A stretch of DNA of 31,010 nt, taken from an uncultured Oscillospiraceae bacterium (GTDB lineage Bacteria; Bacillota; Clostridia; Oscillospirales; Oscillospiraceae). How positions within the stretch are numbered: position 1 is the stretch's first letter; each line of letters starts with the position of its first letter. This document shows, one piece after another, positions 15,551 through 23,092 of this stretch. The stretch lies in contig CAAEOT010000006.1 in assembly GCA_900757655.1 (NCBI GenBank), positions 1-31,010 of the forward strand, given 5' to 3'. Below the pieces are notes generated by a model. That model saw only the letters and a list, made by a program, of their open reading frames with translations. It was not told the DNA's origin and did no database searches. Position numbers and translations under genes: made by a program.

Positions 15551-16918
15551 ATGCAGCAGGACAAAACATTTCTCGGCACGGAGCCCGTCGGACAGCTCCT
15601 GCGCCGGCTCGCGATCCCGACGGTGATCGCGCAGCTGGTGAACATGCTCTACAACATCGTCGACCGCATCTACATCGGCCACATTCCGGAGGTCGGCAGT
15701 CTCGCGCTGACAGGCGTGGGCGTGTGCCTGCCGATCATTCTGATCGTGTCGGCCTTCGCGTGCTTCACGGCCTCGGGCGGCGCGCCGCGCGCGTCGATCT
15801 ACATGGGGCGCGACGATATGGACAGCGCCGAAAAGACGCTCGGCGGCTGCTTCACGCTGCAGATCGGTATCTCCATTGTGCTCACGGCGGTGCTACTCCT
15901 CTGGGGGCGCGAGGCACTGCTCGCCTTCGGCGCGAGCGAGAACACCATTGACTACGCCGCGGACTACCTGCATATTTATGCGTTCGGCACGCTCTTTGTC
16001 GAGCTCACGCTGGGCATGAACGCCTTCATCACGGCGCAGGGCTTTGCCAAGGTGGGCATGTACACGGTGCTCATCGGCGCGGCGGCGAACATCATCCTCG
16101 ACCCGATCTTCATCTTCGCGCTGGGCATGGGCGTGCGCGGCGCAGCACTGGCGACCGTGCTCTCACAGGGACTCTCGTGCGCGTGGGTGCTGGCGTTTCT
16201 GTGCGGGAAGAAGGCGTTTTTGCGCCTGCGGCGGGAAAACCTCTTCGTCTCGCCGAAGCTCATCCTGCCGTGCGTGGCGCTCGGCCTGGCCACGTTCACG
16301 ATGCAGGCGAGCGAGAGCGTCATCTCCGTGTGCTTCAACGCCTCCCTGCTCCAATACGGCGGCGACATCGCCGTCGGCGCCATGACGATCCTCACGAGCG
16401 TCATGCAGTTTGCCATGCTGCCGCTGCAGGGCATCGGTCAGGGCGCGCAGCCGATCACGAGCTACAATTTCGGTGCGAAGAACACGTCTCGCGTGCGGGA
16501 AACGTTCCGTCTGCTGCTGAAGGTGTGCCTGATCTACTCCGTCTCGCTCTGGCTGCTCATCGAGCTCTTCCCCGGCCTGTTCGCGCGCATCTTCACGCCG
16601 GACGCGGCGCTCATCGCCTTCACGGCGCGCGTGCTGCGCATCTACTGCGCGGGCCTGTTCCTGTTCGGCATCCAGATCGCCTGCCAGATGACGTTTGTGT
16701 CCATCGGCAGCGCGCTGTGCTCGATCATCGTGGCCGTGCTGCGCAAGTTCGTGCTGCTCCTGCCGCTGATCTATCTGCTGCCGGCGCTGCTTCCCGACCA
16801 GACGACCGCCGTGTATCTGGCCGAACCGGTCGCGGACGTCATCGCCGTCACGTGCACGGCCATCCTGTTTTCCGTGCAGTTTCGCAAGGCGCTGCACAAG
16901 CTGGAGGCAAGTGACTGA
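15551..16918 (+). CDS. MATE-family multidrug efflux transporter
   Basis: A 455-residue membrane protein with about 12 hydrophobic helices in two homologous halves, the layout of MATE exporters. Family cues are the N-terminal GTEPVGQLLRRLAIPTVIAQLVNMLYNIVDRIYIGHI and the second-half LQGIGQGAQPITSYNFGAKN. It would export cationic drugs or metabolites in exchange for Na+ or H+. Translation starts at the base after the marR stop, with AGGAAAG overlapping the marR end. A strong terminator follows at 17052-17088. The substrate cannot be told from sequence. Confidence 0.93.
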   Translation: MQQDKTFLGTEPVGQLLRRLAIPTVIAQLVNMLYNIVDRIYIGHIPEVGSLALTGVGVCLPIILIVSAFACFTASGGAPRASIYMGRDDMDSAEKTLGGCFTLQIGISIVLTAVLLLWGREALLAFGASENTIDYAADYLHIYAFGTLFVELTLGMNAFITAQGFAKVGMYTVLIGAAANIILDPIFIFALGMGVRGAALATVLSQGLSCAWVLAFLCGKKAFLRLRRENLFVSPKLILPCVALGLATFTMQASESVISVCFNASLLQYGGDIAVGAMTILTSVMQFAMLPLQGIGQGAQPITSYNFGAKNTSRVRETFRLLLKVCLIYSVSLWLLIELFPGLFARIFTPDAALIAFTARVLRIYCAGLFLFGIQIACQMTFVSIGSALCSIIVAVLRKFVLLLPLIYLLPALLPDQTTAVYLAEPVADVIAVTCTAILFSVQFRKALHKLEASD

Positions 16919-16925
16919 CGCGGCA

Positions 16926-16992
16926 CGGACGATTCAAAATTTGAAACGACGTTATCAAAATTATAAATCGTCCGCAGCGTTGACAATTGTCA
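16926..16992. repeat. Cluster of nested inverted repeats downstream of the MATE gene
   Basis: Three dyads lie in 67 AT-rich bases: CGGACGATT (16926-16934) with AATCGTCCG (16966-16974), a perfect TTCAAA-A-TTTGAA (16933-16945) inside that loop, and a perfect TGACAATTGTCA (16981-16992). None has a T-tract. The inner one resembles the marR dyad at 15068-15081. Function is unknown. Confidence 0.6.
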
Positions 16993-17051
16993 TTCCGGCA
17001 CGAACGCCGACGAGAAGCTCTCCGGCGACTACCCTGTGTAACATTGTCCAC

Positions 17052-17088
17052 ACACCGGTGCGGTTTTTTGACCGCACCGGTGTTTTTT
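17052..17088 (+). terminator. Rho-independent terminator of the marR-MATE operon
   Basis: A perfect 13-bp stem ACACCGGTGCGGT/ACCGCACCGGTGT with a 6-base loop runs into six T (17083-17088). It lies between the MATE gene and the tetR promoter. Confidence 0.92.
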
Positions 17089-17124
17089 GTATGACAAACT
17101 CGTTAAAAATCGAGCAACTTTCAG

Positions 17125-17153
17125 TTGAAATACCGGCAAAAAACAGGTATAAT
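17125..17153 (+). promoter_or_regulatory. Promoter of the tetR gene
   Basis: TTGAAA (17125-17130), a 17-base spacer and consensus TATAAT (17148-17153). A further dyad TTTCA-GT-TGAAA (17119-17130) coincides with the -35 box. Confidence 0.85.
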
Positions 17154-17158
17154 AACAA

Positions 17159-17175
17159 TGTCAGTCCATCTGACA
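17159..17175. promoter_or_regulatory. Probable TetR operator
   Basis: TGTCAG-TCCAT-CTGACA is a perfect 6-5-6 inverted repeat directly over the expected transcription start of tetR. It is a good autorepression site. Confidence 0.7.
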
Positions 17176-17200
17176 AACATAGCAGACAGGAGGCACGCCC

Positions 17201-17839
17201 ATGTCGATGCAAGAGGTGCGGGAACAGAATATCGCACTCGTAGCGCAGACGGCACTGGCGTGTTTTGTTGAAAACGGCATCGACAAGACGACCATCCGTG
17301 ACATTGCGCACCGCGCGGGGCTGACCGAGCGCTCGGTCTACCGCTACTTTGCGACAAAGGACGAGCTCGTCATCGCGGCGGCCTTTCTCTATTGGGACCG
17401 GGCCAAGGCGCAGGCGGCGCAGGCGCTCGCAGCGCAGCAGCGGGCCGGCATGACCGGCATCGAGGAGATCCGCGTGCTGCTGCGCAGCTACGCGGGGCTG
17501 ATCTTCACCGACCCGGCCGGCATCCGCTTCTCGCTCGACGCGGAGGTCGCGCTGTGCAACGCCGGCCGGCAGCACGCGGTCGTCAACCGCCCGCCGGAGC
17601 GCTATGAGGTCGCCCCCGGTCCGATCGCTGCAGCCATCCGCCGCGGGCTTGCCGACGGGACGGTCGACCCCATGGCCGATGTGAAAACACTCTATTATAA
17701 TACATACGATTCGATCCTCGGCGTCATCCAGCGGATGTCTGTCGGCGTGCCGAGCGTGCATGAGCTCGACGGGCACGCGCGCATCGACGCGCTGTGCGAG
17801 CAGTTCACGCGCGCATTCGCGGCGCCGCCCAAACAATAA
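17201..17839 (+). CDS. TetR/AcrR-family transcriptional regulator
   Basis: A 212-residue regulator. The N-terminal helix-turn-helix is TTIRDIAHRAGLTERSVYRY followed by FATKDELV (about residues 29-57). The C-terminal ligand domain is family-specific and gives no hint of its ligand. The start at 17201 is 8 bases after AGGAGG. The gene lies 52 bases upstream of the FeS/FAD gene on the same strand, with no terminator between, so it probably controls the whole group to 22916 and itself through the dyad at 17159-17175. The inducer may be the substrate of the flavoenzyme at the end of the group. Confidence 0.9.
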   Translation: MSMQEVREQNIALVAQTALACFVENGIDKTTIRDIAHRAGLTERSVYRYFATKDELVIAAAFLYWDRAKAQAAQALAAQQRAGMTGIEEIRVLLRSYAGLIFTDPAGIRFSLDAEVALCNAGRQHAVVNRPPERYEVAPGPIAAAIRRGLADGTVDPMADVKTLYYNTYDSILGVIQRMSVGVPSVHELDGHARIDALCEQFTRAFAAPPKQ

Positions 17840-17891
17840 GGGGACAGGGAATACCTTTTGAATAATACCCGACATTGAAGGAGGAAAAGGC

Positions 17892-20432
17892 ATGGCAAAA
17901 CGACCGAACATTCTCAAGCTGGCGACCAAGATCAGCCTTGAGAGCATGACGTACATGGGCATCACGTATGACGACCCCGAGTACAAGATCCTCGAGCCGA
18001 TTATCGACGATGACATGTGTGCGATCATGATGCACCTGCGCCTGGAGGCCAACCGCACCGTGGAGGACGTGGCCAAGCGCGCAAGAAAGAGCGTGGAGTA
18101 CACGCAGGAGCAACTCGATAAGCTGTGCAAGACCGGCGCAGTCCGCTACCGCTATGTGGACGGCAAGCGCTGCTACTTCTACCCGATCTGGGTCCCGGGC
18201 ATCATGGAGGGCATCCTCGCCAACCGTGAGCAGTGCGACAAGTATCCCGTGCTCGGCGAGAGCTTTGAGGCGTACACCCGCCGCCGTCCGGAGATGCTCG
18301 CGCCGATGCTCGACTCCGGCAAGACCGGTATGTTCTTCATGCGCGTCATGCCCGTCATGAGCGCGATCGAGAACAACTCGCGCACGGCGTCCTATGACGA
18401 GCTCAAGACGCTCATCGACAACGCGACGGCCATCAGCGTCGGTCCGTGCTCGTGCCGCCGGGCCCGCCGCCTCATGGGCGAGGGCTGTGGCCACCTTGAA
18501 GAGGACATGTGCATGTACCTCAACGACAACGCGCTCTGCTTCTCCGAGCAGGGTTATCACCGCCTCGTGAGCAAGGAAGAGGCGTATGAGATCCTCCAGC
18601 GTGCCGAGGACAACGGTCTCGTGCACGAGATCAACCAGACGCCGGGCTTTGAGGACGCGACCGCCATCTGCAACTGCTGCGGCTGCTCGTGCTTCGCACT
18701 GCGCATCGGGGAGCTGTTCCGCACGCCGCGCGCCATCCGCTCGAACTACATCGCCCGCGTGGACAAGGAAAAGTGCGTCGCCTGCGGTCAGTGCGTTGAA
18801 AACTGCCAGACCAACGCCCTCAAGCTCGGCCAGAAGCGCTGCGCGACCGATCCGCACATCTCCGACACCTACGACACCGACGCCAGCGTGCCGTTCCACC
18901 GCTCGAGCTACAACCCCGAGTACCGCACGAACCGCTCGGACGTCATGCCCAGCGGCACCGCGCCGTGCAAGGCCGTGTGCCCGCTGAACATCCCGGTGCA
19001 GGGCTGCCTGCAGCTGCTGTCCGTCGGCAGATATGACGACGCCGCGGCGCTCATCCGGCAGGCCACGCCGTTCCCGGAACTGTGCGGCAGCGTGTGCGGC
19101 CGCCAGTGTGAAAAGGTCTGCACCCGCAACCAGATCGACGCCGCCGTCGCCATTGCCGACGTGTGCAAGACGCTCATCGAGCGCGAACGCAGCGCCGGTA
19201 AGGTCATTTTGCCGCCGGTGAAAAACCCGACCGGCACCCCCCATACGGAAAAGATCGCCGTCATCGGCGCCGGCCCCGCCGGACTGAGCTGCGCCTATTT
19301 CCTCCGGCAGCAGGGCTACCCCGTGACCGTGCTGGAAAAGGACACGGTGCTCGGCGGCGCACCGGCGACGCTCATCCCGTCCTTCCGGCTCGACCGCAAG
19401 GCCTATGCCGACGAAATCGACGTGCTCGAGCGCATGGGCGTGGAGTTCCGGACCGGCGTGGAAGTCGGCAAGGACACGACGCTCGACGCGCTGCGCGCAG
19501 AGGGCTACAAGGCGTTCTTCCTCGGCATCGGCGCCGGGAAGCAGCGCAAAGACGCGCCGGCCGGCACCGTGGACGCGCGCAGATACCTGCACCGGAAGAG
19601 ACAGTCCGTCAAGGGCAGCGTCGTCGTGCTCGGCGGCGGAAAAGAGGCCGTTGACTGTGCGCGCGCCGCGCGCAAAGGCGGCGCGGCAAGCGTGACCGTC
19701 GTCGCCGGGGCGATCCGGGCGGACATCTCCGAGGCCAAGAAGGAAGGCATCGCGTTCCGCGCGCCGTTCGCAGTGCAGGAGATTCGCGACGGCGCGGTGT
19801 CCATCCGCAGCCTGCACGGCGACAAGACCGAAGAGCTCGCCGCAGACACGGTCTTCGCTGCCGAGGGCTACGTCCCGGCGGCGGACGCCTTCACCGCCGG
19901 ATCCGGCGTGTGCCTGAACGCCGACGGCTTTGTCGGCGCCGACGCCGTGACCCGCCAGACCGGTGAGGCCGATGTCTTTGCCGGCGGCGCCGCGACCGGT
20001 GCGCATGACATTGCGCGCGCGATCGCCGAGGGCCGCGAGGCCGCGATCTCGATCCATCGCTTTGTGCACAGCAACCAGAGCTTCGTGATCGGCCGCGACA
20101 AGCGGGATTATAAGCCGCTGGCGCGCAGCAGCGTTGGCGTTGCGATCGATGAGCTGGAGGCCGCACCCCGGCAGACGGCGGAAAACGGTCTGCTCAGCGA
20201 CGCGCAGCTGCACTGCGAGGCAGGACGCTGCCTCGGCTGCGGCACCGTGGTGCTCAACGAGGACCAGTGCATCGGCTGCGGCATCTGCACGACCAAGTGC
20301 AAGTTTGACGCCATCCATCTCGAGAAAGTCAACGATACGCACGGCCGTGAATACTTCCGCACCCTGCTGACCGTGGCCGGCAACACCCCCGCCGCCATCG
20401 GCCGCCTCGTGCGCAAGACGCGCGGCAGATAA
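17892..20432 (+). CDS. Iron-sulfur/FAD oxidoreductase fusion with N-terminal winged helix and NfnB/GltD-like core
   Basis: An 846-residue multidomain electron-transfer protein. Residues 50-100 look like a winged helix (NRTVEDVAKRARKSVEYTQE). Residues 180-310 hold clustered cysteines (GPCSCRR, CNCCGCSC) and one ferredoxin site CVACGQCVENC (295-305). Residues 355-415 form the alpha-helical ferredoxin domain seen in GltD, NfnB and dihydropyrimidine dehydrogenase (CKAVCPLNIPVQ, then CGSVCGRQCEKVC). Residues 455-760 are a two-Rossmann flavoprotein with FAD motif IGAGPAG and a second LGGGKEAVDCA. The tail has CLGCG (780-784) and a ferredoxin site CIGCGICTTKC (793-803). It probably takes electrons from NAD(P)H and passes them through several clusters to the enoate-reductase-like enzyme encoded downstream. 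The start at 17892 has AAGGAGG. The exact donor and acceptor are not known. Confidence 0.8.
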   Translation: MAKRPNILKLATKISLESMTYMGITYDDPEYKILEPIIDDDMCAIMMHLRLEANRTVEDVAKRARKSVEYTQEQLDKLCKTGAVRYRYVDGKRCYFYPIWVPGIMEGILANREQCDKYPVLGESFEAYTRRRPEMLAPMLDSGKTGMFFMRVMPVMSAIENNSRTASYDELKTLIDNATAISVGPCSCRRARRLMGEGCGHLEEDMCMYLNDNALCFSEQGYHRLVSKEEAYEILQRAEDNGLVHEINQTPGFEDATAICNCCGCSCFALRIGELFRTPRAIRSNYIARVDKEKCVACGQCVENCQTNALKLGQKRCATDPHISDTYDTDASVPFHRSSYNPEYRTNRSDVMPSGTAPCKAVCPLNIPVQGCLQLLSVGRYDDAAALIRQATPFPELCGSVCGRQCEKVCTRNQIDAAVAIADVCKTLIERERSAGKVILPPVKNPTGTPHTEKIAVIGAGPAGLSCAYFLRQQGYPVTVLEKDTVLGGAPATLIPSFRLDRKAYADEIDVLERMGVEFRTGVEVGKDTTLDALRAEGYKAFFLGIGAGKQRKDAPAGTVDARRYLHRKRQSVKGSVVVLGGGKEAVDCARAARKGGAASVTVVAGAIRADISEAKKEGIAFRAPFAVQEIRDGAVSIRSLHGDKTEELAADTVFAAEGYVPAADAFTAGSGVCLNADGFVGADAVTRQTGEADVFAGGAATGAHDIARAIAEGREAAISIHRFVHSNQSFVIGRDKRDYKPLARSSVGVAIDELEAAPRQTAENGLLSDAQLHCEAGRCLGCGTVVLNEDQCIGCGICTTKCKFDAIHLEKVNDTHGREYFRTLLTVAGNTPAAIGRLVRKTRGR

Positions 20433-20443
20433 GGAGCAGCGCC

Positions 20444-20794
20444 ATGCATGAGATCGGCGTCGTGCGCGCCATGGTCAAGACCGTCACCGACTACGCGGCG
20501 GCAAAGGGCGTCGACCACGTCTCGGAGATCGTGGCCGACTGCGGCGAGCTCTCGCTCGTCATCCCGCAGTATGTCGAGCAGATCTATCCGACGGTCGTCA
20601 AAGGCACCCCGTTTGCAGACACGAAGCTCATCGTCAACATCGTGCCCGGTATGGCCGAGTGCGACGACTGCGACGAGATCTTCAATGTGATCGAATGTAA
20701 CGGCCATTGCCCGAACTGCAACAGCTTCAACAAAACGGTGCTGTCCGGCAAGGACTTCACCGTCCGGGAGATCCATGTCCCGGAGGAAACGTGA
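20444..20794 (+). CDS. hypA: HypA-like nickel/zinc metallochaperone
   Basis: A 116-residue HypA/HybF family protein. The nickel-binding N-terminus MHEIGV (His2, Glu3) is intact, and the zinc site is a clean four-cysteine set, Cys73, Cys76, Cys89 and Cys92 (CDDC and CPNC). HypA normally delivers nickel to [NiFe] hydrogenase with HypB. No hydrogenase subunit or other hyp gene occurs in this window. Instead the gene starts 12 bases after the FeS/FAD fusion gene, with an AAGGAG ribosome binding site, and lies just before the flavoenzyme gene. It may serve a hydrogenase elsewhere, or act as a metal or FeS helper for this redox module. The family call is strong, the function here is open. Confidence 0.85.
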   Translation: MHEIGVVRAMVKTVTDYAAAKGVDHVSEIVADCGELSLVIPQYVEQIYPTVVKGTPFADTKLIVNIVPGMAECDDCDEIFNVIECNGHCPNCNSFNKTVLSGKDFTVREIHVPEET

Positions 20795-20837
20795 CCCAGG
20801 GTCCGGAGAGACCTAAAATATAGAAGGAGCGTATTAC

Positions 20838-22916
20838 ATGAACGAAAAGTACAACGCATTGTTCACCCCCTGGAAGATCGGCAATGTGGAGATCAAAAAC
20901 CGCATTGTGCAGTGCTCCATGGGCGGCACGTCCCTGTTCGGCTGGATGGAGCCGAACCACTTTGACAAGGAAGCAGCCTACTTCCTGCTCAACCGCGCAC
21001 AGGATGGCGTGGGCCTGATCCTACCCGGCATGCAGTGCATCCGCGACCCGCTGGGCATCCCCGGCCGCAAGTGGCTGTACCAGAACGACCAGATGTTCAA
21101 GCAGCTCAAAGAGTACATGGTCGAGTTCCACAAGACGGGCGCAAAGCTGTTCATCCAGCTCGCCGCCGGCATGGGCCGCTCCATGGCCATCAACGGCTGG
21201 ATGACGAAGCTGGCCAAGAACAACGTCCTCAACAAGATCGCCAGCCCCATCGTGGACGTGCAGTATATCTGCGCCTCCGCGTCCGAGGTGCCGAACCGCT
21301 GGAAGGAGGACGTCATGTCCCGCCCGCTGACGGTCAAGGAGATCGAGGACATGGTCTACGCCTTCGGCCAGACCGCCAAGAAACTGCGCGCCGCCGGCAT
21401 CGACGGTGTGGAGATCCACGCCGTGCACGAGGGCTACCTGCTTGACCAGTTCACCATGGCCAACTGGAACCACCGCACCGACAAATACGGCGGCTCGTTC
21501 GAGAACCGCTTCCGCTTCCCGGTCGAGATCGTGCAGGAGATCAAGCGTCAGGCCGGCGCCGACTTCCCGGTGTCGCTGCGCTACTCCGTCGTGTCCAAGA
21601 CCAAGGCGTGGGGCAAGGGCGCCATGCCGTACGAGACCGACTTCGTCGAGTTCGGCCGCGACATGGCCGAGTCCGAGAAGGCCGTCAAGTACCTCGAGGA
21701 CGCGGGCTACGATATGTTCAACTGCGACAACGGCACCTACGACGCCTGGTACTGGGCACATCCGCCGCAGTACATGCCCGATAACTGCAACCTCGAGTAT
21801 GTCGAGCACATCAAGAAATTCACGAGCCGCCCGGTCGTCTGCGCCGGCCGCATGGACCCCGTGAAGGCCGCCGAAGAGATCGCCGCCGGCCGTCTCGACG
21901 CCGTGGCCATCGCGCGCCAGAACCTCGTCGACCATGAGTGGATCCACAAGATCCTCAGCGGCCACGAGGATGAGATCAAGCCCTGCATCCGCTGCCACAA
22001 CGGCTGCTTCAACATGTCGAAGTTCAAAGGCACCGCGAACCTCCAGAGCATGGACGACTCCCTGCACCTGGCCCGCTGCGCTCTGAACCCGACGACCATG
22101 CAGCACAACAAGTACAAGATCGTTCCGACCCGCCATCCGAAGAAGGTCGCCATCATCGGCGGCGGCATCGGCGGCATGGAGTGCGCGCTCGTGCTCAAGC
22201 AGCGCGGCCACAACCCGGTCATCTTTGAAAAGACCGGCGAGCTCGGCGGTCTGTTCCTCACCGCGTCCGCGATGAGCTTCAAGGAGAACGACAAGGAACT
22301 CATCCGCTGGTACCTCAACGAGGTCGCCAAGGAAGGCATCGACGTGCGCCTGAACACCGAGGTCACGGACGTGAACACCCTGCGCGGCTTTGACGAGATC
22401 ATCGTCGCCAGCGGCTCCATCCCGCGCACCATGCCGTCCATCCCCGGCTTTGAGAAGACGCTCACGTTCACCGAGCTGCTCAAGGACAAGAAGGAAGTCG
22501 GCGACAAGGTCCTGTTCATCGGCGGCGGCCAGTCCTCCTGTGAGGCGGCGTATGACCTTGTCCTTCAGGGCAAGCACCCCATCATCGTCGAGTACGCGAA
22601 CGACCTCGTCGCGGCACAGGCCACCTGCCTTGCCAACACGTCCTTCCTGCGCGATGCGATGGAGTACCACAAGGTCCCGACCTATCTCGAGTCCACCGTC
22701 ACCGAGATCACGGACACCGGCTGCACCGTCAAGAACGTCAAGACCGGCGAGAGCACCTTCGTCGCGTGCGACAACGTGGTCAACGGCGTCGGCTTCATCC
22801 CGACTCCGGTCGGCGGCAAGGACAACAAGCAGGTCCACCGCGTGGGCGACTGCGTTGCCATCGGCAACCTGCGCACCGTCATCTGGCGCGCGTGGGATGT
22901 CTGCATGAAGATCTGA
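20838..22916 (+). CDS. Old-yellow-enzyme/2-enoate-reductase-like NADH:flavin oxidoreductase (FMN, 4Fe-4S, FAD)
   Basis: A 692-residue protein with the three-domain plan of enoate reductase, 2,4-dienoyl-CoA reductase and BaiCD/BaiH. Residues 1-375 are an FMN TIM barrel starting YNALFTPWKIGNVEIKNRIV, with the active-site segment VEIHAVHEGYLLDQF (His194, His197) and YGGSFENRFRFP. A [4Fe-4S] site follows: Cys383, Cys386, Cys390 and Cys414. Residues 435-692 are a FAD/NAD part with IIGGGIGGMECA and a second IGGGQSSCEAA. Such enzymes reduce a C=C bond conjugated to a carbonyl, for example cinnamate, bile-acid or fatty-acid intermediates; the substrate here cannot be read from sequence. The AGAAGGAG site precedes the start, and a strong terminator lies 15 bases after the stop. 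The enzyme carries its own NADH site, so the fusion protein upstream would be an alternative or additional electron route. Confidence 0.9.
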   Translation: MNEKYNALFTPWKIGNVEIKNRIVQCSMGGTSLFGWMEPNHFDKEAAYFLLNRAQDGVGLILPGMQCIRDPLGIPGRKWLYQNDQMFKQLKEYMVEFHKTGAKLFIQLAAGMGRSMAINGWMTKLAKNNVLNKIASPIVDVQYICASASEVPNRWKEDVMSRPLTVKEIEDMVYAFGQTAKKLRAAGIDGVEIHAVHEGYLLDQFTMANWNHRTDKYGGSFENRFRFPVEIVQEIKRQAGADFPVSLRYSVVSKTKAWGKGAMPYETDFVEFGRDMAESEKAVKYLEDAGYDMFNCDNGTYDAWYWAHPPQYMPDNCNLEYVEHIKKFTSRPVVCAGRMDPVKAAEEIAAGRLDAVAIARQNLVDHEWIHKILSGHEDEIKPCIRCHNGCFNMSKFKGTANLQSMDDSLHLARCALNPTTMQHNKYKIVPTRHPKKVAIIGGGIGGMECALVLKQRGHNPVIFEKTGELGGLFLTASAMSFKENDKELIRWYLNEVAKEGIDVRLNTEVTDVNTLRGFDEIIVASGSIPRTMPSIPGFEKTLTFTELLKDKKEVGDKVLFIGGGQSSCEAAYDLVLQGKHPIIVEYANDLVAAQATCLANTSFLRDAMEYHKVPTYLESTVTEITDTGCTVKNVKTGESTFVACDNVVNGVGFIPTPVGGKDNKQVHRVGDCVAIGNLRTVIWRAWDVCMKI

Positions 22917-22930
22917 TCCCGTAAATGAAG

Positions 22931-22966
22931 ATCCCTCCGGCTATGCGGTTGCCGGAGGGATTTTTT
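22931..22966 (+). terminator. Rho-independent terminator after the enoate-reductase-like gene
   Basis: A perfect 11-bp stem ATCCCTCCGGC/GCCGGAGGGAT with a 9-base loop runs into six T. It ends the tetR-to-flavoenzyme transcription unit. Confidence 0.93.
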
Positions 22967-23024
22967 CATGCCGCCGCGCGCGGACTCGCGCAAATGGCCC
23001 GTGCGGCCTGCGGGAACAGGCAAA

Positions 23025-23054
23025 GCGCCCCCGGAGCAGATGCTCCGGGGGCGC
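23025..23054 (-). terminator. Terminator hairpin of the TRAP/phosphodiesterase operon
   Basis: A perfect 14-bp stem GCGCCCCCGGAGCA/TGCTCCGGGGGCGC with only two bases between the arms (the innermost pairs must open to form the loop) lies 38 bases beyond the ugpQ stop. Minus-strand sequence after the stem is TTTGCCTG, a weak T-tract; the plus side has CCTCTTTTAT, so it may stop transcription from both directions. Confidence 0.7.
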
Positions 23055-23092
23055 CGCCTCTTTTATCCGTTTTTGGTTCCGCCGCGTCCGGC

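Noticed and set aside
16919..17200. A small protein gene between the MATE and tetR genes
   Set aside because: Open frames here cross the terminator and promoter, have no ribosome binding site and resemble no family.
20838..22916. Naming the flavoenzyme baiCD or baiH
   Set aside because: The fold and motifs fit the family, but no other bile-acid 7-dehydroxylation gene is present, so a substrate-specific name is not supported.
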